Assembly (NCBI GenBank): GCA_022842565.1
Contig: JALHPH010000096.1
Coordinates: forward strand, 1-6,521
From: Fimbriimonadaceae bacterium
GTDB lineage: Bacteria; Armatimonadota; Fimbriimonadia; Fimbriimonadales; Fimbriimonadaceae
Reading direction: 5' to 3'
Length of the DNA stretch: 6,521 nt
Position numbers and translations under genes: made by a program. Shown one piece after another: positions 1 to 6,484 of this stretch. A model generated the notes under the pieces. That model was not told where the DNA came from, did no database searches, and was given only the letters and a program-made list of their open reading frames with translations. How positions within the stretch are numbered: position 1 is the first letter of the stretch; each line of letters begins with the position of its first letter.

Positions 1-1146
1 GTCATCCACCAGATCCTGAGTCCCTTCAATCCCGCACGAAAGGCGCACGAGGCCGTCCACAATTCCAACCTCGGCACGGCGCGCGGCGGGCAGGCTTGCA
101 TGCGTCATCGAAGCCGGATGCTGAATCAAGCTCTCCACCCCACCAAGGCTCTCGGCGAGCTTGAAAAGCCGTGTGCCGGTGAGCAACCGATGAGCCGCCG
201 TCTGCCCGCCGCGCAACACAATGCTCACCATCCCACCAAACCCACGCTGCTGGCGCGCCGCCACCGCGTGACCGGGGTGCGATGCCAACCCGGGATAGAA
301 CACCGTCTCGATGCCCGGATGCTGGTTCAGGAACTCAGCGACGGCCCGGCCGTTCGCCTCGTGCTGCCGCATTCGCACCGCCAAAGTCCGGATCCCGCGT
401 AAAACCAGGAAGCAATCGAACGGCGACGGCACCGCGCCGACGCTCATCTGAATGAATTTCAGCCGGGCCAGCAGCTCCTCGTCGTTAGCCATCAGGCAGC
501 CCATAATCACGTCGCTGTGACCATTGATGTACTTGGTGATGCTGTGCATCACCACATCGGCGCCCTCCGCCAGCGGGCTCTGCAACAGCGGGCTCATGAA
601 GGTGTTGTCGACGCCGACTTTCACGCCATGCGGCTTGGCGATACTCACCACTTGGTTAATATCGATCACCTGCAGCATCGGATTGGTGGGCGTTTCGAAC
701 CAAATCCACCGAGTTGCTGGCTGGATCGCGGCTTTCAGCGCTTCCGGATTACTTAGGTCAACATAGGAAAAGGTCAGGCCGCGATCGACCGCCACACGGT
801 TGAATAGCCGCACCGTACCGCCATACAGGTCGTTGCCGGCGATCAGGTGGTCGCCCGATTTCATGGTCTGCAGCACGGCGTCGATGGCCGCCATTCCGCT
901 GCCGAAGACATAAGCGCCCTGCGCGGATTCCAGTTCGGCTAGGGCTTTTTGCAGCGGTGTACGGGTCGGATTGTCGCCCCGGCTATAGTCGTAACCCTTT
1001 GTCTGAGCGGGCGCCTCCTGGGCATAGGTGCTCGTCGCATAGATCGGCGGCATCACTGCGCCGGTCTGGGGGTCGAATTCGAATCCGGCATGCACCGCGA
1101 GCGTCTCAGCGCTCCACTGGGTTGGTTGAGGGTCAGAATTAGCCAC
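1..1146 (-). CDS. Cystathionine gamma-lyase / gamma-synthase family PLP enzyme (3' end cut by window edge)
   Basis: A fold-type I PLP enzyme of the Cys/Met metabolism family. It probably cleaves cystathionine to cysteine, 2-oxobutyrate and ammonia in the cytoplasm. I translated it by hand from a GTG start at 1146; 382 residues are visible and only a handful of C-terminal residues should be missing, since relatives have about 380-400. Family landmarks in order: YSRGDNPTR (54-62), GSGMAAI (82-88), DLYGGT (106-111), ETPTNPM (151-157), VDNTF (179-183), HSITKYINGHSDVIMG (201-216) with K205 as the PLP lysine, VGAVPSPFDC (236-245) and SLGGVESL (333-340). Glu338 matches the SLGGxE glutamate associated with gamma-lyases, and VDNTFMSP plus GAVPSP resemble eukaryotic CGL. 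This, with the upstream CBS-type gene, favours lyase over MetB-type synthase, but sequence alone does not settle it. The start lies 2 bp after the preceding stop, with GGAG at 1158-1161 (11 nt spacing), which suggests translational coupling. Confidence 0.93.
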   Translation of the reverse strand, partial: MANSDPQPTQWSAETLAVHAGFEFDPQTGAVMPPIYATSTYAQEAPAQTKGYDYSRGDNPTRTPLQKALAELESAQGAYVFGSGMAAIDAVLQTMKSGDHLIAGNDLYGGTVRLFNRVAVDRGLTFSYVDLSNPEALKAAIQPATRWIWFETPTNPMLQVIDINQVVSIAKPHGVKVGVDNTFMSPLLQSPLAEGADVVMHSITKYINGHSDVIMGCLMANDEELLARLKFIQMSVGAVPSPFDCFLVLRGIRTLAVRMRQHEANGRAVAEFLNQHPGIETVFYPGLASHPGHAVAARQQRGFGGMVSIVLRGGQTAAHRLLTGTRLFKLAESLGGVESLIQHPASMTHASLPAARRAEVGIVDGLVRLSCGIEGTQDLVDD

Positions 1147-1148
1147 TT

Positions 1149-2306
1149 TTAGAAAAACTCCGTGCAGAACACTGAAGAAGGTGTCAGCAATTTTTGTGCC
1201 TCCAGCAGGGCCAGCGGCGCGTTGCACTCCAGCAGCCCAAACGCCATCAGCGTCGGCAGGCCGGGCTCGCCCATCGCGGCCTGGGAAAAAGTCTGGATGG
1301 AGCAAGCCATTTCCGCCAAATCGGTTGGCCGAACCTCCACGCGGCCCGGTTCAAAGTCCACTCGCCAGGGCCCGCAGTTTTCGGGCACCTGGTCGTCTTG
1401 CACCTTGATGGAAAAGCTGCCTGTTCCGGATGGCTTTAGCAGCCGCAAGAACCCAGGCACATCCAAAACCCGATACATCGACGTGCGATCCTCTTCCATT
1501 GAGACGTCGTGGTCCAGGTACTGATAGAAGAACGGCGAGGGTGACGGCTCCAGCCAAGTGGCGGCCGACCGGTTGATGCAGAGTCCGCGCATGAACGCGA
1601 GGCAATTCCGGTAGCCGCGCGGCGTGCTCCAAATGACCTCGCCGAAGTGGAGATCCTCCCAAAAACCGCCCTCCATTGAGGTCCAGCAATAGCCCTCGAT
1701 CGGGTCGCCAAACGCGTAGATCATCGGCGCGCGTTTACCCATGCGCACTCGCCAGTGCGCGGGCGTGCGAAGGTTGGCGCCGCTGTGTTGGCGTGCAAAC
1801 GCCGTGTAGCAAGCATCAAGTTCTGTCAGCTCATGCGCCATGATCCGCCGCGGGTCGAGGTCCTGAGCTAGATTCGGCATACGGTGGCTCGGGCACTTGA
1901 TAGAAAAGCGCTTCCCCGCGACTTCGTAGCCAAACTTGCGATAGAACAGCTCGCGGAAGGCGTAGAGCGCGGCGACCACCATGCCCTGCTCGCGCATGCG
2001 ATAAAGCAGTTCCACCATCATCCGCGAACCGTGGTGTTGATGGCGATATTCGGGGCGGACGCCGACCGCAGCAACACCGCCCGCTGGCAAAGTGGCTTCC
2101 CCGCGCGTGAATTGGTAGTTCATCACCACCGAAGATCCGACCGCGTGGCCGCCGACCAAGGCAACATACCGATCAGCGGCAATCTCCCAATCCGGTTCAT
2201 TCTCCGGCACGTTTTCGCCGCGCAAATAGACATCCGCTCGCGTGGCCGAATAGGCCTCGCGGAGATCCGGCGTCACCGGCAAGAGTCGGAAATCAGAGGG
2301 ATTCAT
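1149..2306 (-). CDS. Eis-type GNAT N-acetyltransferase with C-terminal SCP2-like domain
   Basis: A 385-residue acetyl-CoA-dependent acyltransferase resembling the Eis family (mycobacterial Eis is about 402 residues and acetylates amines on aminoglycosides and proteins). The N-terminal GNAT fold spans about 1-135, with the acetyl-CoA loop VRPEYRHQHHGSRMM at 83-97 and the family segment LYAFRELFYRKFGYE at 114-128. Tyr122 aligns with the general-acid tyrosine (Y126) of mycobacterial Eis. A second GNAT-like region covers about 140-275. An SCP2-like domain runs from about 276 (SMYRVLDVPGFL) to the end. The chain ends TEFF, so the last residue is Phe, as in Eis, where the terminal carboxylate acts as catalytic base. 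The substrate is unknown. It overlaps the upstream CBS-type gene by 14 bp (2293-2306) and sits 2 bp before the CGL-type gene, so it is almost certainly co-transcribed with both. No good Shine-Dalgarno precedes the start, consistent with coupling. Confidence 0.88.
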   Translation of the reverse strand: MNPSDFRLLPVTPDLREAYSATRADVYLRGENVPENEPDWEIAADRYVALVGGHAVGSSVVMNYQFTRGEATLPAGGVAAVGVRPEYRHQHHGSRMMVELLYRMREQGMVVAALYAFRELFYRKFGYEVAGKRFSIKCPSHRMPNLAQDLDPRRIMAHELTELDACYTAFARQHSGANLRTPAHWRVRMGKRAPMIYAFGDPIEGYCWTSMEGGFWEDLHFGEVIWSTPRGYRNCLAFMRGLCINRSAATWLEPSPSPFFYQYLDHDVSMEEDRTSMYRVLDVPGFLRLLKPSGTGSFSIKVQDDQVPENCGPWRVDFEPGRVEVRPTDLAEMACSIQTFSQAAMGEPGLPTLMAFGLLECNAPLALLEAQKLLTPSSVFCTEFF

Positions 2307-3348
2307 CGCGCTGGAACGCTTCCCAATCTACCACTTGGTTCGTCGCCAGCACCGCGAACCCATGTTCGGCCATCCAGGCTGGGTTCAAGAACTTACTCAT
2401 ATAGTTACGGATCGAATCGGGGAGCACGACCACGATGCGCGAGCCGCTGGGAGCGCGAGCCGCCACATTGAGCGCCGCCGCCATCGCCGTACCGCAGGAG
2501 CCACCCACGAGAAGCCCTTCCTCGCGGATCAGCCGCTGGGCCAGCGAGAAACTCTGGTGGTCATCGACTTTCACGTACTCGTCCACAAGGGTCTGGTCAA
2601 GGGTCTCCGGGATAAAGTCGTAGCCGATGCCCTCCACTTGGTAGGGCGAACTTTCATCACCACCGCCAAGGATGGATCCCACCGGGTCTGCGCCGACCAC
2701 GCGAACGCTCATGCCCTCATCGCGGAATCGCCGCGCGCATCCGGTGAGGGTTCCGCCCGTGCCCGCGCCGGCCACGAAGTAACTTAGCTTTCCGCCGGTT
2801 TGCTGGATGATCTCGCCCGCAGTGCCGTGGTAGTGGGCGGCGGGATTGTTAGGGTTCTCGAACTGGCCTAGGATGAAAGAGCGCGGCAGTTTGGCGGCCA
2901 GGCGCTTGGCAACATTGAAGTTAGATTCGCGATCGGAGCTCGCGACGGCGGTAGGCGTGCGGATGATCTGCGCGCCCAGGGCTTCCATCGTCAGTTGCTT
3001 TTCGGCGCTCATCTTCATGGGCATCACGATGATGAGTTGATAGCCGAGCACCGCGCAAGCCATGGCCAGACCGATGCCGGTGTTGCCGCTCGTGGGTTCG
3101 ATGAGGGTATCCCCAGGGCGGATGCGCCCTTCCTTCTCAGCGGCGCGGATCATCTGAACCGCGATTCGGTCCTTGATCGAGCCCCCTGGGTTCATCATTT
3201 CGACTTTGGCCAGGAACTCAACGTCGAATTCCCGACCGACTCTTTGGAGCCGTATGAGCGGCGTTGCACCCACTGCATCGAGGACGTTCTCGTACAGGGA
3301 GAAGCGAGGACAGTGCACAGACCGGTTGTACCCGTGAGAACAAATCAT
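2293..3348 (-). CDS. Cystathionine beta-synthase-type PLP enzyme (catalytic core only)
   Basis: A fold-type II PLP enzyme that condenses serine (or an activated serine) with homocysteine to cystathionine, or with sulfide to cysteine. Landmarks: PGGSIKDR (54-61) with K59 as the PLP lysine, the PTSGNTG loop (85-91), phosphate-binding GTGGT (196-200), GADPVGSIL (219-227), [10 protein letters not shown] (238-247), [11 protein letters not shown] (276-286, Ser284) and [13 protein letters not shown] (309-321). The GADPx[14 protein letters not shown] and [12 protein letters not shown] signatures are typical of cystathionine beta-synthases rather than CysK/CysM O-acetylserine sulfhydrylases, though a cysK/cysM-style annotation is possible. 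At 351 residues it ends soon after the core and lacks the C-terminal regulatory CBS (Bateman) domain pair of actinobacterial and animal enzymes. The ATG at 3348 gives about 15 extra N-terminal residues before the usual [14 protein letters not shown] start. No Shine-Dalgarno is seen there, and an in-frame GTG at 3318 is an alternative. First gene of a three-gene operon. Confidence 0.92.
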   Translation of the reverse strand: MICSHGYNRSVHCPRFSLYENVLDAVGATPLIRLQRVGREFDVEFLAKVEMMNPGGSIKDRIAVQMIRAAEKEGRIRPGDTLIEPTSGNTGIGLAMACAVLGYQLIIVMPMKMSAEKQLTMEALGAQIIRTPTAVASSDRESNFNVAKRLAAKLPRSFILGQFENPNNPAAHYHGTAGEIIQQTGGKLSYFVAGAGTGGTLTGCARRFRDEGMSVRVVGADPVGSILGGGDESSPYQVEGIGYDFIPETLDQTLVDEYVKVDDHQSFSLAQRLIREEGLLVGGSCGTAMAAALNVAARAPSGSRIVVVLPDSIRNYMSKFLNPAWMAEHGFAVLATNQVVDWEAFQRDESL

Positions 3349-3391
3349 TTTTTAATGATCTATTGGGAACACATCCATCAGTCTTTATGCG

Positions 3392-3397
3392 TATATT
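3392..3397 (+). promoter_or_regulatory. Candidate -10 box for the FAS1 gene
   Basis: TATATT on the plus strand matches the -10 consensus at five of six positions and lies 35 nt before the fasciclin start codon. No convincing -35 box sits 16-18 bp upstream (ACACAT at 17 bp is poor). It overlaps the minus-strand promoter candidate, so the two divergent transcripts may compete. Confidence 0.25.
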
Positions 3398-3402
3398 CAT
3401 TT

Positions 3403-3414
3403 GAGGAACTCCTC
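3403..3414. repeat. Short palindrome in the divergent CBS-type/FAS1 intergenic region
   Basis: GAGGAACTCCTC is a near-perfect palindrome: five base pairs around a 2-nt centre. It falls in the -35/-10 spacer of the minus-strand promoter candidate and at the predicted 5' end of the FAS1 transcript. It could be an operator half-site pair or a 5' hairpin, or it could be chance. Confidence 0.3.
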
Positions 3415-3416
3415 GC

Positions 3417-3421
3417 AAGGA
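3417..3421 (+). promoter_or_regulatory. Shine-Dalgarno for the FAS1 gene
   Basis: AAGGA lies 11 nt before the ATG at 3433. The reading frame stays open upstream to 2995, but a ribosome site followed directly by a signal peptide fixes the real start at 3433. Confidence 0.6.
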
Positions 3422-3432
3422 TAACAAGAACC

Positions 3433-3993
3433 ATGATCAAAATTATCGGAATCAGCTCCGCCATCGTTGCAGGTCTCGCCATGAGCGCGACCGCCATGGC
3501 CCCCCAAAAGGACATCGTCGACACCGCCGTTGAAGCTGGCAGCTTCAAGACCCTCGTCAGCCTCGTTCAGAAGGCAGGCCTCGTCGAGACCCTGAAGGGC
3601 AAGGGCCCATTCACCGTTTTTGCCCCAACCGATGCCGCTTTTGCAAAGGTGCCCAAGGCAACCCTGAACGCACTGGGTAACGACAAGAAGGCGCTGCAAG
3701 GCGTGCTGACGTACCACGTGGTCGCTGGCAACGTGATGGCCGCTGATGTGGTCAAGCTGAACGGCAAGAAGGTTAAGACGGTCAATGGCGCCGAGCTGAA
3801 CATCGCAGTGCGCGGCGGAAAGGTCTACCTGAACAATGTCGAAGTCGTGAAGACGGACATCAAGACCTCCAACGGCGTGATCCACGTGCTCGGCGGCGTC
3901 CTGATGCCACCGGCAAAGCGTGCTTCGAACGATGGCGGCATGGTTTCGGCTTCCACTAAGTCGGGCGATTGCTCCGGCTGCGCTGGTAAGTAA
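3433..3993 (+). CDS. Secreted fasciclin (FAS1) domain protein
   Basis: A 186-residue exported protein with one FAS1 (fasciclin / beta-Ig-H3) domain, a fold linked to adhesion and cell-surface interactions; its ligand here is unknown. Residues 1-23 form a Sec signal peptide: short basic start, hydrophobic core [16 protein letters not shown], then ATA and AMA sites. Cleavage after Ala21 is preferred because cleavage after Ala23 would put proline at +1. The FAS1 domain spans about 27-160 with the H1 motif [10 protein letters not shown] (61-70), the central YHVV (94-97) and the H2 motif [14 protein letters not shown] (148-161). H2 has Gly where Asp is common (HVIDGVLMP). A Ser/Gly-rich tail of about 25 residues ends DCSGCAGK, with a CxxC pair (Cys180, Cys183). 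Monocistronic: divergent from the CBS-type gene and followed 22 bp later by a strong terminator. Confidence 0.93.
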   Translation: MIKIIGISSAIVAGLAMSATAMAPQKDIVDTAVEAGSFKTLVSLVQKAGLVETLKGKGPFTVFAPTDAAFAKVPKATLNALGNDKKALQGVLTYHVVAGNVMAADVVKLNGKKVKTVNGAELNIAVRGGKVYLNNVEVVKTDIKTSNGVIHVLGGVLMPPAKRASNDGGMVSASTKSGDCSGCAGK

Positions 3994-4014
3994 GCGAGAG
4001 CCTAGCTCAGTCAG

Positions 4015-4050
4015 AAAAAGACCCCTGCTGTCCTTCAGCAGGGGTCTTTC
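4015..4050. terminator. Bidirectional intrinsic terminator between FAS1 and the prepilin unit
   Basis: A perfect 14-bp inverted repeat (4017-4030 with 4036-4049) encloses the 5-nt loop TCCTT. The stem core GACCCCTGCTG is GC-rich. Read on the minus strand it is followed by TCTTTTTC, a classical T-tract; on the plus strand it ends TCTTTC. It lies between the convergent stops at 3993 and 4070 and can end both transcripts. Confidence 0.92.
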
Positions 4051-4069
4051 AATTGAAGGCTAAGAACCG

Positions 4070-4279
4070 TTAGAGCGATGGGTCGGCTTGCGCTGCTGCG
4101 CCTTCTTGAGCTGGTGGCGGGTTCAACGGAAGACCAGTATCTTTATTGATTCCTTCTTCCAGAGTTCCTACGCTTTCAAGTTTTTCAGCACCGGGTCCTC
4201 GTTGGACCGTGAAGACAACTGCAGCCAGCGCCAGCACAATCACTGCGATCAGCCCAACCATCTTCTTCTTGTCTTCCAT
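4070..4279 (-). CDS. Small single-pass membrane protein, prepilin-linked, unknown function
   Basis: A 69-residue protein that I do not recognise as a named family. It starts MEDKKKM, then has a hydrophobic helix at about residues 8-25 (VGLIAVIVLALAAVVFTV). The basic residues before the helix predict a cytoplasmic N-terminus. The outer tail of about 43 residues is acidic at first (EKLESVGTLEEGINKD) and then rich in Pro and Ala (LPLNPPPAQEGAAAQAD). No cysteine or lipobox is present. Its ATG shares one base with the prepilin stop (TAATG at 4277-4281), so it is probably translated by coupling with the prepilin. An accessory or anchoring role for the pilin-like protein is a guess from position alone. 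The shared terminator lies 20 bp beyond its stop. Confidence 0.75.
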   Translation of the reverse strand: MEDKKKMVGLIAVIVLALAAVVFTVQRGPGAEKLESVGTLEEGINKDTGLPLNPPPAQEGAAAQADPSL

Positions 4280-5115
4280 TACTTCTTATAGACCTCGTTG
4301 AAGTGAACGAGGTTTTTCGCCTGGTTCGTTATGGCAAGAGTTGGATTCGTTACCCAGAGCTCATCCATGATTTGAGCCTGCGGCATTGCCTTGACGTGAC
4401 CATCTGCAAAACCCCAATTCGTTTGTCCTTGGAAACCGCCAATCGCGCCGGAGCCGCCGTTCGTCACGCCACAGTAGGTGTAGGTGATGAACTTCGGATA
4501 AACTGGCCACGAGCGCAGGTTGGCGCTGTAGTAGCGCCACCAAGGCATCCAACCTTGGTGCGAACTGGTCATGTAAAGCGGATAAAGGTGGATCGTCGAT
4601 GCTGGTTGGCCCACTGCAGACAAACTCAACGAATCACCCGCACTGACTCCGGCATCATTTGCGTATCCGTGAAGGCCGAATGTGTCGCGCTCAGGGAAAT
4701 TATTGTCGTTTCCTTTGTAGGTCCACGAATAGCTGATTTTTTGTCCTGCGGATGTGACCGGGGCGCACTCCTTTCGTGGGAATGGATCGTTCGGCGCTGC
4801 GAAAAGCCCCCAATTCTTCACATAAGGCATCAGCTGCTTATCTGCGCCATTCATGAATTGCCCTGGCGTTGCAGGCGAGACTCCTCCCGATCGGATACGG
4901 TGGAACGTGTCATCGTTATCTGAGAGATACATTTGCGCAGCGAGCAAAAGCTGCTTCTGGTTGTTCAAGTCTTGAGTTTTTTTCGCAGCTTCACGGGCTT
5001 GGCTCAGAACCGGGAAGAGGATCGCGGCGAGAATGGCAATAATTGCGATGACCACGAGGAGCTCAATCAGTGTGAACCCCCGTCGGCCCCGTTGGGAAAT
5101 CAAGTTACGTGGCAT
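4279..5115 (-). CDS. Prepilin-type N-terminal domain protein (DUF1559-like, type II secretion G / type IV pilin class)
   Basis: A 278-residue pilin-like protein with a type III signal peptide. The leader [13 protein letters not shown] would be cut by prepilin peptidase between Gly13 and Phe14, giving a mature [20 protein letters not shown] helix with Glu at +5 (Glu18). The [14 protein letters not shown] segment follows (34-47), then an aromatic- and Trp-rich middle (WMPWWRYY, 189-196) and a FADGHVKAM motif (236-244) resembling the DUF1559 C-terminal box. Two cysteines (117 and 215) could form a disulfide. Such proteins occur in many paralogous copies in Armatimonadota and Planctomycetota; most have no known individual role. 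I chose the ATG at 5115, which has AGGA at 10 nt. The in-frame ATG at 5151 lacks a ribosome site and lies inside a TATAAT box. First gene of a two-gene unit. Confidence 0.9.
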   Translation of the reverse strand: MPRNLISQRGRRGFTLIELLVVIAIIAILAAILFPVLSQAREAAKKTQDLNNQKQLLLAAQMYLSDNDDTFHRIRSGGVSPATPGQFMNGADKQLMPYVKNWGLFAAPNDPFPRKECAPVTSAGQKISYSWTYKGNDNNFPERDTFGLHGYANDAGVSAGDSLSLSAVGQPASTIHLYPLYMTSSHQGWMPWWRYYSANLRSWPVYPKFITYTYCGVTNGGSGAIGGFQGQTNWGFADGHVKAMPQAQIMDELWVTNPTLAITNQAKNLVHFNEVYKK

Positions 5116-5125
5116 TTCCAATAAT

Positions 5126-5129
5126 TCCT
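5126..5129 (-). promoter_or_regulatory. Shine-Dalgarno deciding the prepilin start
   Basis: AGGA on the minus strand sits 10 nt before the ATG at 5115. The upstream in-frame ATG at 5151 has no comparable site, so the shorter protein is preferred. Confidence 0.5.
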
Positions 5130-5149
5130 GGACAGCGTTGTCCAACCTC

Positions 5150-5155
5150 ATTATA
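5150..5155 (-). promoter_or_regulatory. Candidate -10 box of the prepilin operon
   Basis: A perfect TATAAT lies on the minus strand and overlaps the upstream ATG (5149-5151). Transcription from about 5143 would give a leader of about 28 nt to the ATG at 5115. The -35 position (TCGCCG, 5178-5173, 17-bp spacing) matches only three of six bases, so an activator or a different sigma preference may be involved. Confidence 0.5.
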
Positions 5156-5176
5156 CGCTAGGTTTCGGGCCCCGGC

Positions 5177-5197
5177 GATGCTAGGATTGCTGGCATC
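5177..5197. repeat. Imperfect inverted repeat in the prepilin/pgk divergent region
   Basis: GATGCTAG (5177-5184) and CTGGCATC (5190-5197) pair over 8 bp with one G-T wobble around a 5-nt loop. It starts at the weak -35 position of the prepilin promoter, a place where an activator or repressor could bind. The rest of 5156-5311 shows no gene and no clear pgk promoter. Confidence 0.3.
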
Positions 5198-5311
5198 CGG
5201 CGCCCCTTGACACAAGCAAACTGACTATTCCTGCAGAGGCCGCAAACACCGCTTTGAGGCAAGGTTAAGACTACCTAAACGGCCAACTCGGCTCTGGTAC
5301 CCTTGGTGATC

Positions 5312-6481
5312 ATGCAGAAACAGACCGTGCGCGATCTCGAAGCCGCTGGGAAGGTGGTGCTTGTTCGATGTGACTTCAACGTCCCGCTGGAAGCCGGGAG
5401 CATCACGGACGACCGCCGTATCACCGAATCATTGCCGACCCTGCGGCTGCTCATCGAGCAGGGCGCCCGAGTGATCCTGGCCAGCCACCTCGGTCGACCG
5501 AAGGGAGTCACGCCTGAGTTCTCGCTCGCCCCGGTCGCAGCGCGGCTCAGCGAGCTTCTCGGCAAGAACATCCCGCTCGCCCCTGATTGCGTGGGCGATG
5601 AGGTGAAGGCGATGGTCGCAGCTATGGGCGACGGCGACGTGCTGCTGCTCGAAAACGTGCGGTTCCACCCCGAAGAAGAGGCGAACGACCCCGCTTTTGC
5701 TGCCCAATTAGCGAGCCTGGCCGATGCCTATGTGAACGACGCCTTCGGCACCGCACACCGCGCGCACGCCAGCACCGAGGGCGTTGCGCACCACTTGCCT
5801 GCCTATGCCGGCCTGCTGATCGAAAAGGAGATCGAGTTCTTGGGCCGAGCGGTGAATAACCCCAAGCGGCCGTTCGTCGCCATCCTCGGCGGCGCGAAGA
5901 TCAAGGACAAGATCCCGGTCATCACCAACCTGCTCACCAAGGTCGATAAGCTTATCATCGGCGGCGGCATGGCCTACACGTTCCTGAAAGCACAGGGCCA
6001 CGAGATTGGCAAGTCGTTGCTGGACGAGAGCAACCTGGACTTCTGCAAAGAGCTCCTAGCCCAGCACGGCGACAAAATCGCGCTTCCAATTGACGTGGTC
6101 ATTGCGACCGAGCTCACCGAGACCGCAGCCACCCAAAGCGTCCCAGCGACCCACATCCCCTCCGACCACATGGGCGCAGACATCGGACCCGATAGCGTGG
6201 ATGCGTTCACTCAAATCATCATGTCTGCCGGAACCGTCATTTGGAATGGGCCGATGGGCGTTTTTGAATTGGCCCCCTTCGAAGCCGGGACCATTGGCGT
6301 GGCTGAGGCATTAGCGGCAAGCCAAGCCATCACGATTGTCGGCGGTGGAGACAGCGCAGCGGCTGTCGAGCAGTTTGGGCTCGCGGACAAAATGACCCAC
6401 GTTAGTACCGGCGGCGGTGCCAGCCTTGAATTCCTTGAGGGCAAAAAGCTCCCCGGAATTGAGGCGCTCCTCGATGCGTAA
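5312..6481 (+). CDS. pgk: Phosphoglycerate kinase
   Basis: A complete cytoplasmic glycolytic enzyme of 389 residues (family usual 385-420). It transfers phosphate from 1,3-bisphosphoglycerate to ADP, making ATP and 3-phosphoglycerate. N-terminal substrate-binding lobe: RCDFNVPL (19-26), SHLGRPKG (58-65), ENVRFHP (114-120) and [13 protein letters not shown] (142-154). C-terminal nucleotide lobe: [11 protein letters not shown] (191-201), [11 protein letters not shown] (215-225), NGPMGVFE (312-319), VGGGDS (343-348) and [13 protein letters not shown] (365-377). No active-site motif is missing. The codons TTG (5303) and GTG (5306) are in frame just before the ATG at 5312. I chose the ATG because the usual N-terminus begins close to it; no strong Shine-Dalgarno discriminates among them. 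It is divergent from the prepilin unit. No gap gene precedes it here, so a gap-pgk operon is absent on the left side. Confidence 0.98.
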   Translation: MQKQTVRDLEAAGKVVLVRCDFNVPLEAGSITDDRRITESLPTLRLLIEQGARVILASHLGRPKGVTPEFSLAPVAARLSELLGKNIPLAPDCVGDEVKAMVAAMGDGDVLLLENVRFHPEEEANDPAFAAQLASLADAYVNDAFGTAHRAHASTEGVAHHLPAYAGLLIEKEIEFLGRAVNNPKRPFVAILGGAKIKDKIPVITNLLTKVDKLIIGGGMAYTFLKAQGHEIGKSLLDESNLDFCKELLAQHGDKIALPIDVVIATELTETAATQSVPATHIPSDHMGADIGPDSVDAFTQIIMSAGTVIWNGPMGVFELAPFEAGTIGVAEALAASQAITIVGGGDSAAAVEQFGLADKMTHVSTGGGASLEFLEGKKLPGIEALLDA

Positions 6482-6484
6482 GTG

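Larger units (their letters stand above)
3390..3418 (-). promoter_or_regulatory. Candidate promoter of the CBS-type/Eis-type/CGL-type operon
   Basis: On the minus strand, TTGCGA (3418-3413) and TATACG (3395-3390) each match the sigma-70 consensus at four of six positions, with exactly 17 bp between them. A start near 3383 would leave a leader of about 35 nt before the ATG at 3348, too short for a SAM or other large riboswitch. Housekeeping sigma specificity in this phylum is assumed, so this is tentative. Confidence 0.35.

Noticed and set aside
100..756. Plus-strand open frames opposite the CGL-type gene
   Set aside because: The minus strand encodes a continuous PLP enzyme with all family motifs; the plus-strand products are low-complexity His/Arg-rich artefacts.
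1..1146. Annotation as O-acetylhomoserine sulfhydrylase (MetY)
   Set aside because: MetY proteins are longer (about 430 residues) with characteristic insertions; this protein aligns compactly with the CGL/CGS group.
1884..2471. 195-codon plus-strand open frame
   Set aside because: It is a shadow of the Eis-type and CBS-type genes on the other strand. The product is Arg/His-rich with no recognisable domain.
3349..3390. SAM riboswitch or T-box leader before the sulfur operon
   Set aside because: The leader is at most about 85 nt and shows no large multi-stem architecture, only a weak 6-bp hairpin.
2995..3432. In-frame upstream extension of the FAS1 reading frame (332 codons in total)
   Set aside because: It is antisense to the CBS-type gene. 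The clear signal peptide and AAGGA site place the true start at 3433.
4303..4923. 206-codon plus-strand open frame
   Set aside because: It lies antisense within the well-supported prepilin gene, and its translation has no domain or export signal.
5207..5212. Perfect TTGACA on the plus strand as a pgk -35 box
   Set aside because: No acceptable -10 box occurs 15-19 bp downstream (the region reads TTCCTGCAG), so it is probably chance.
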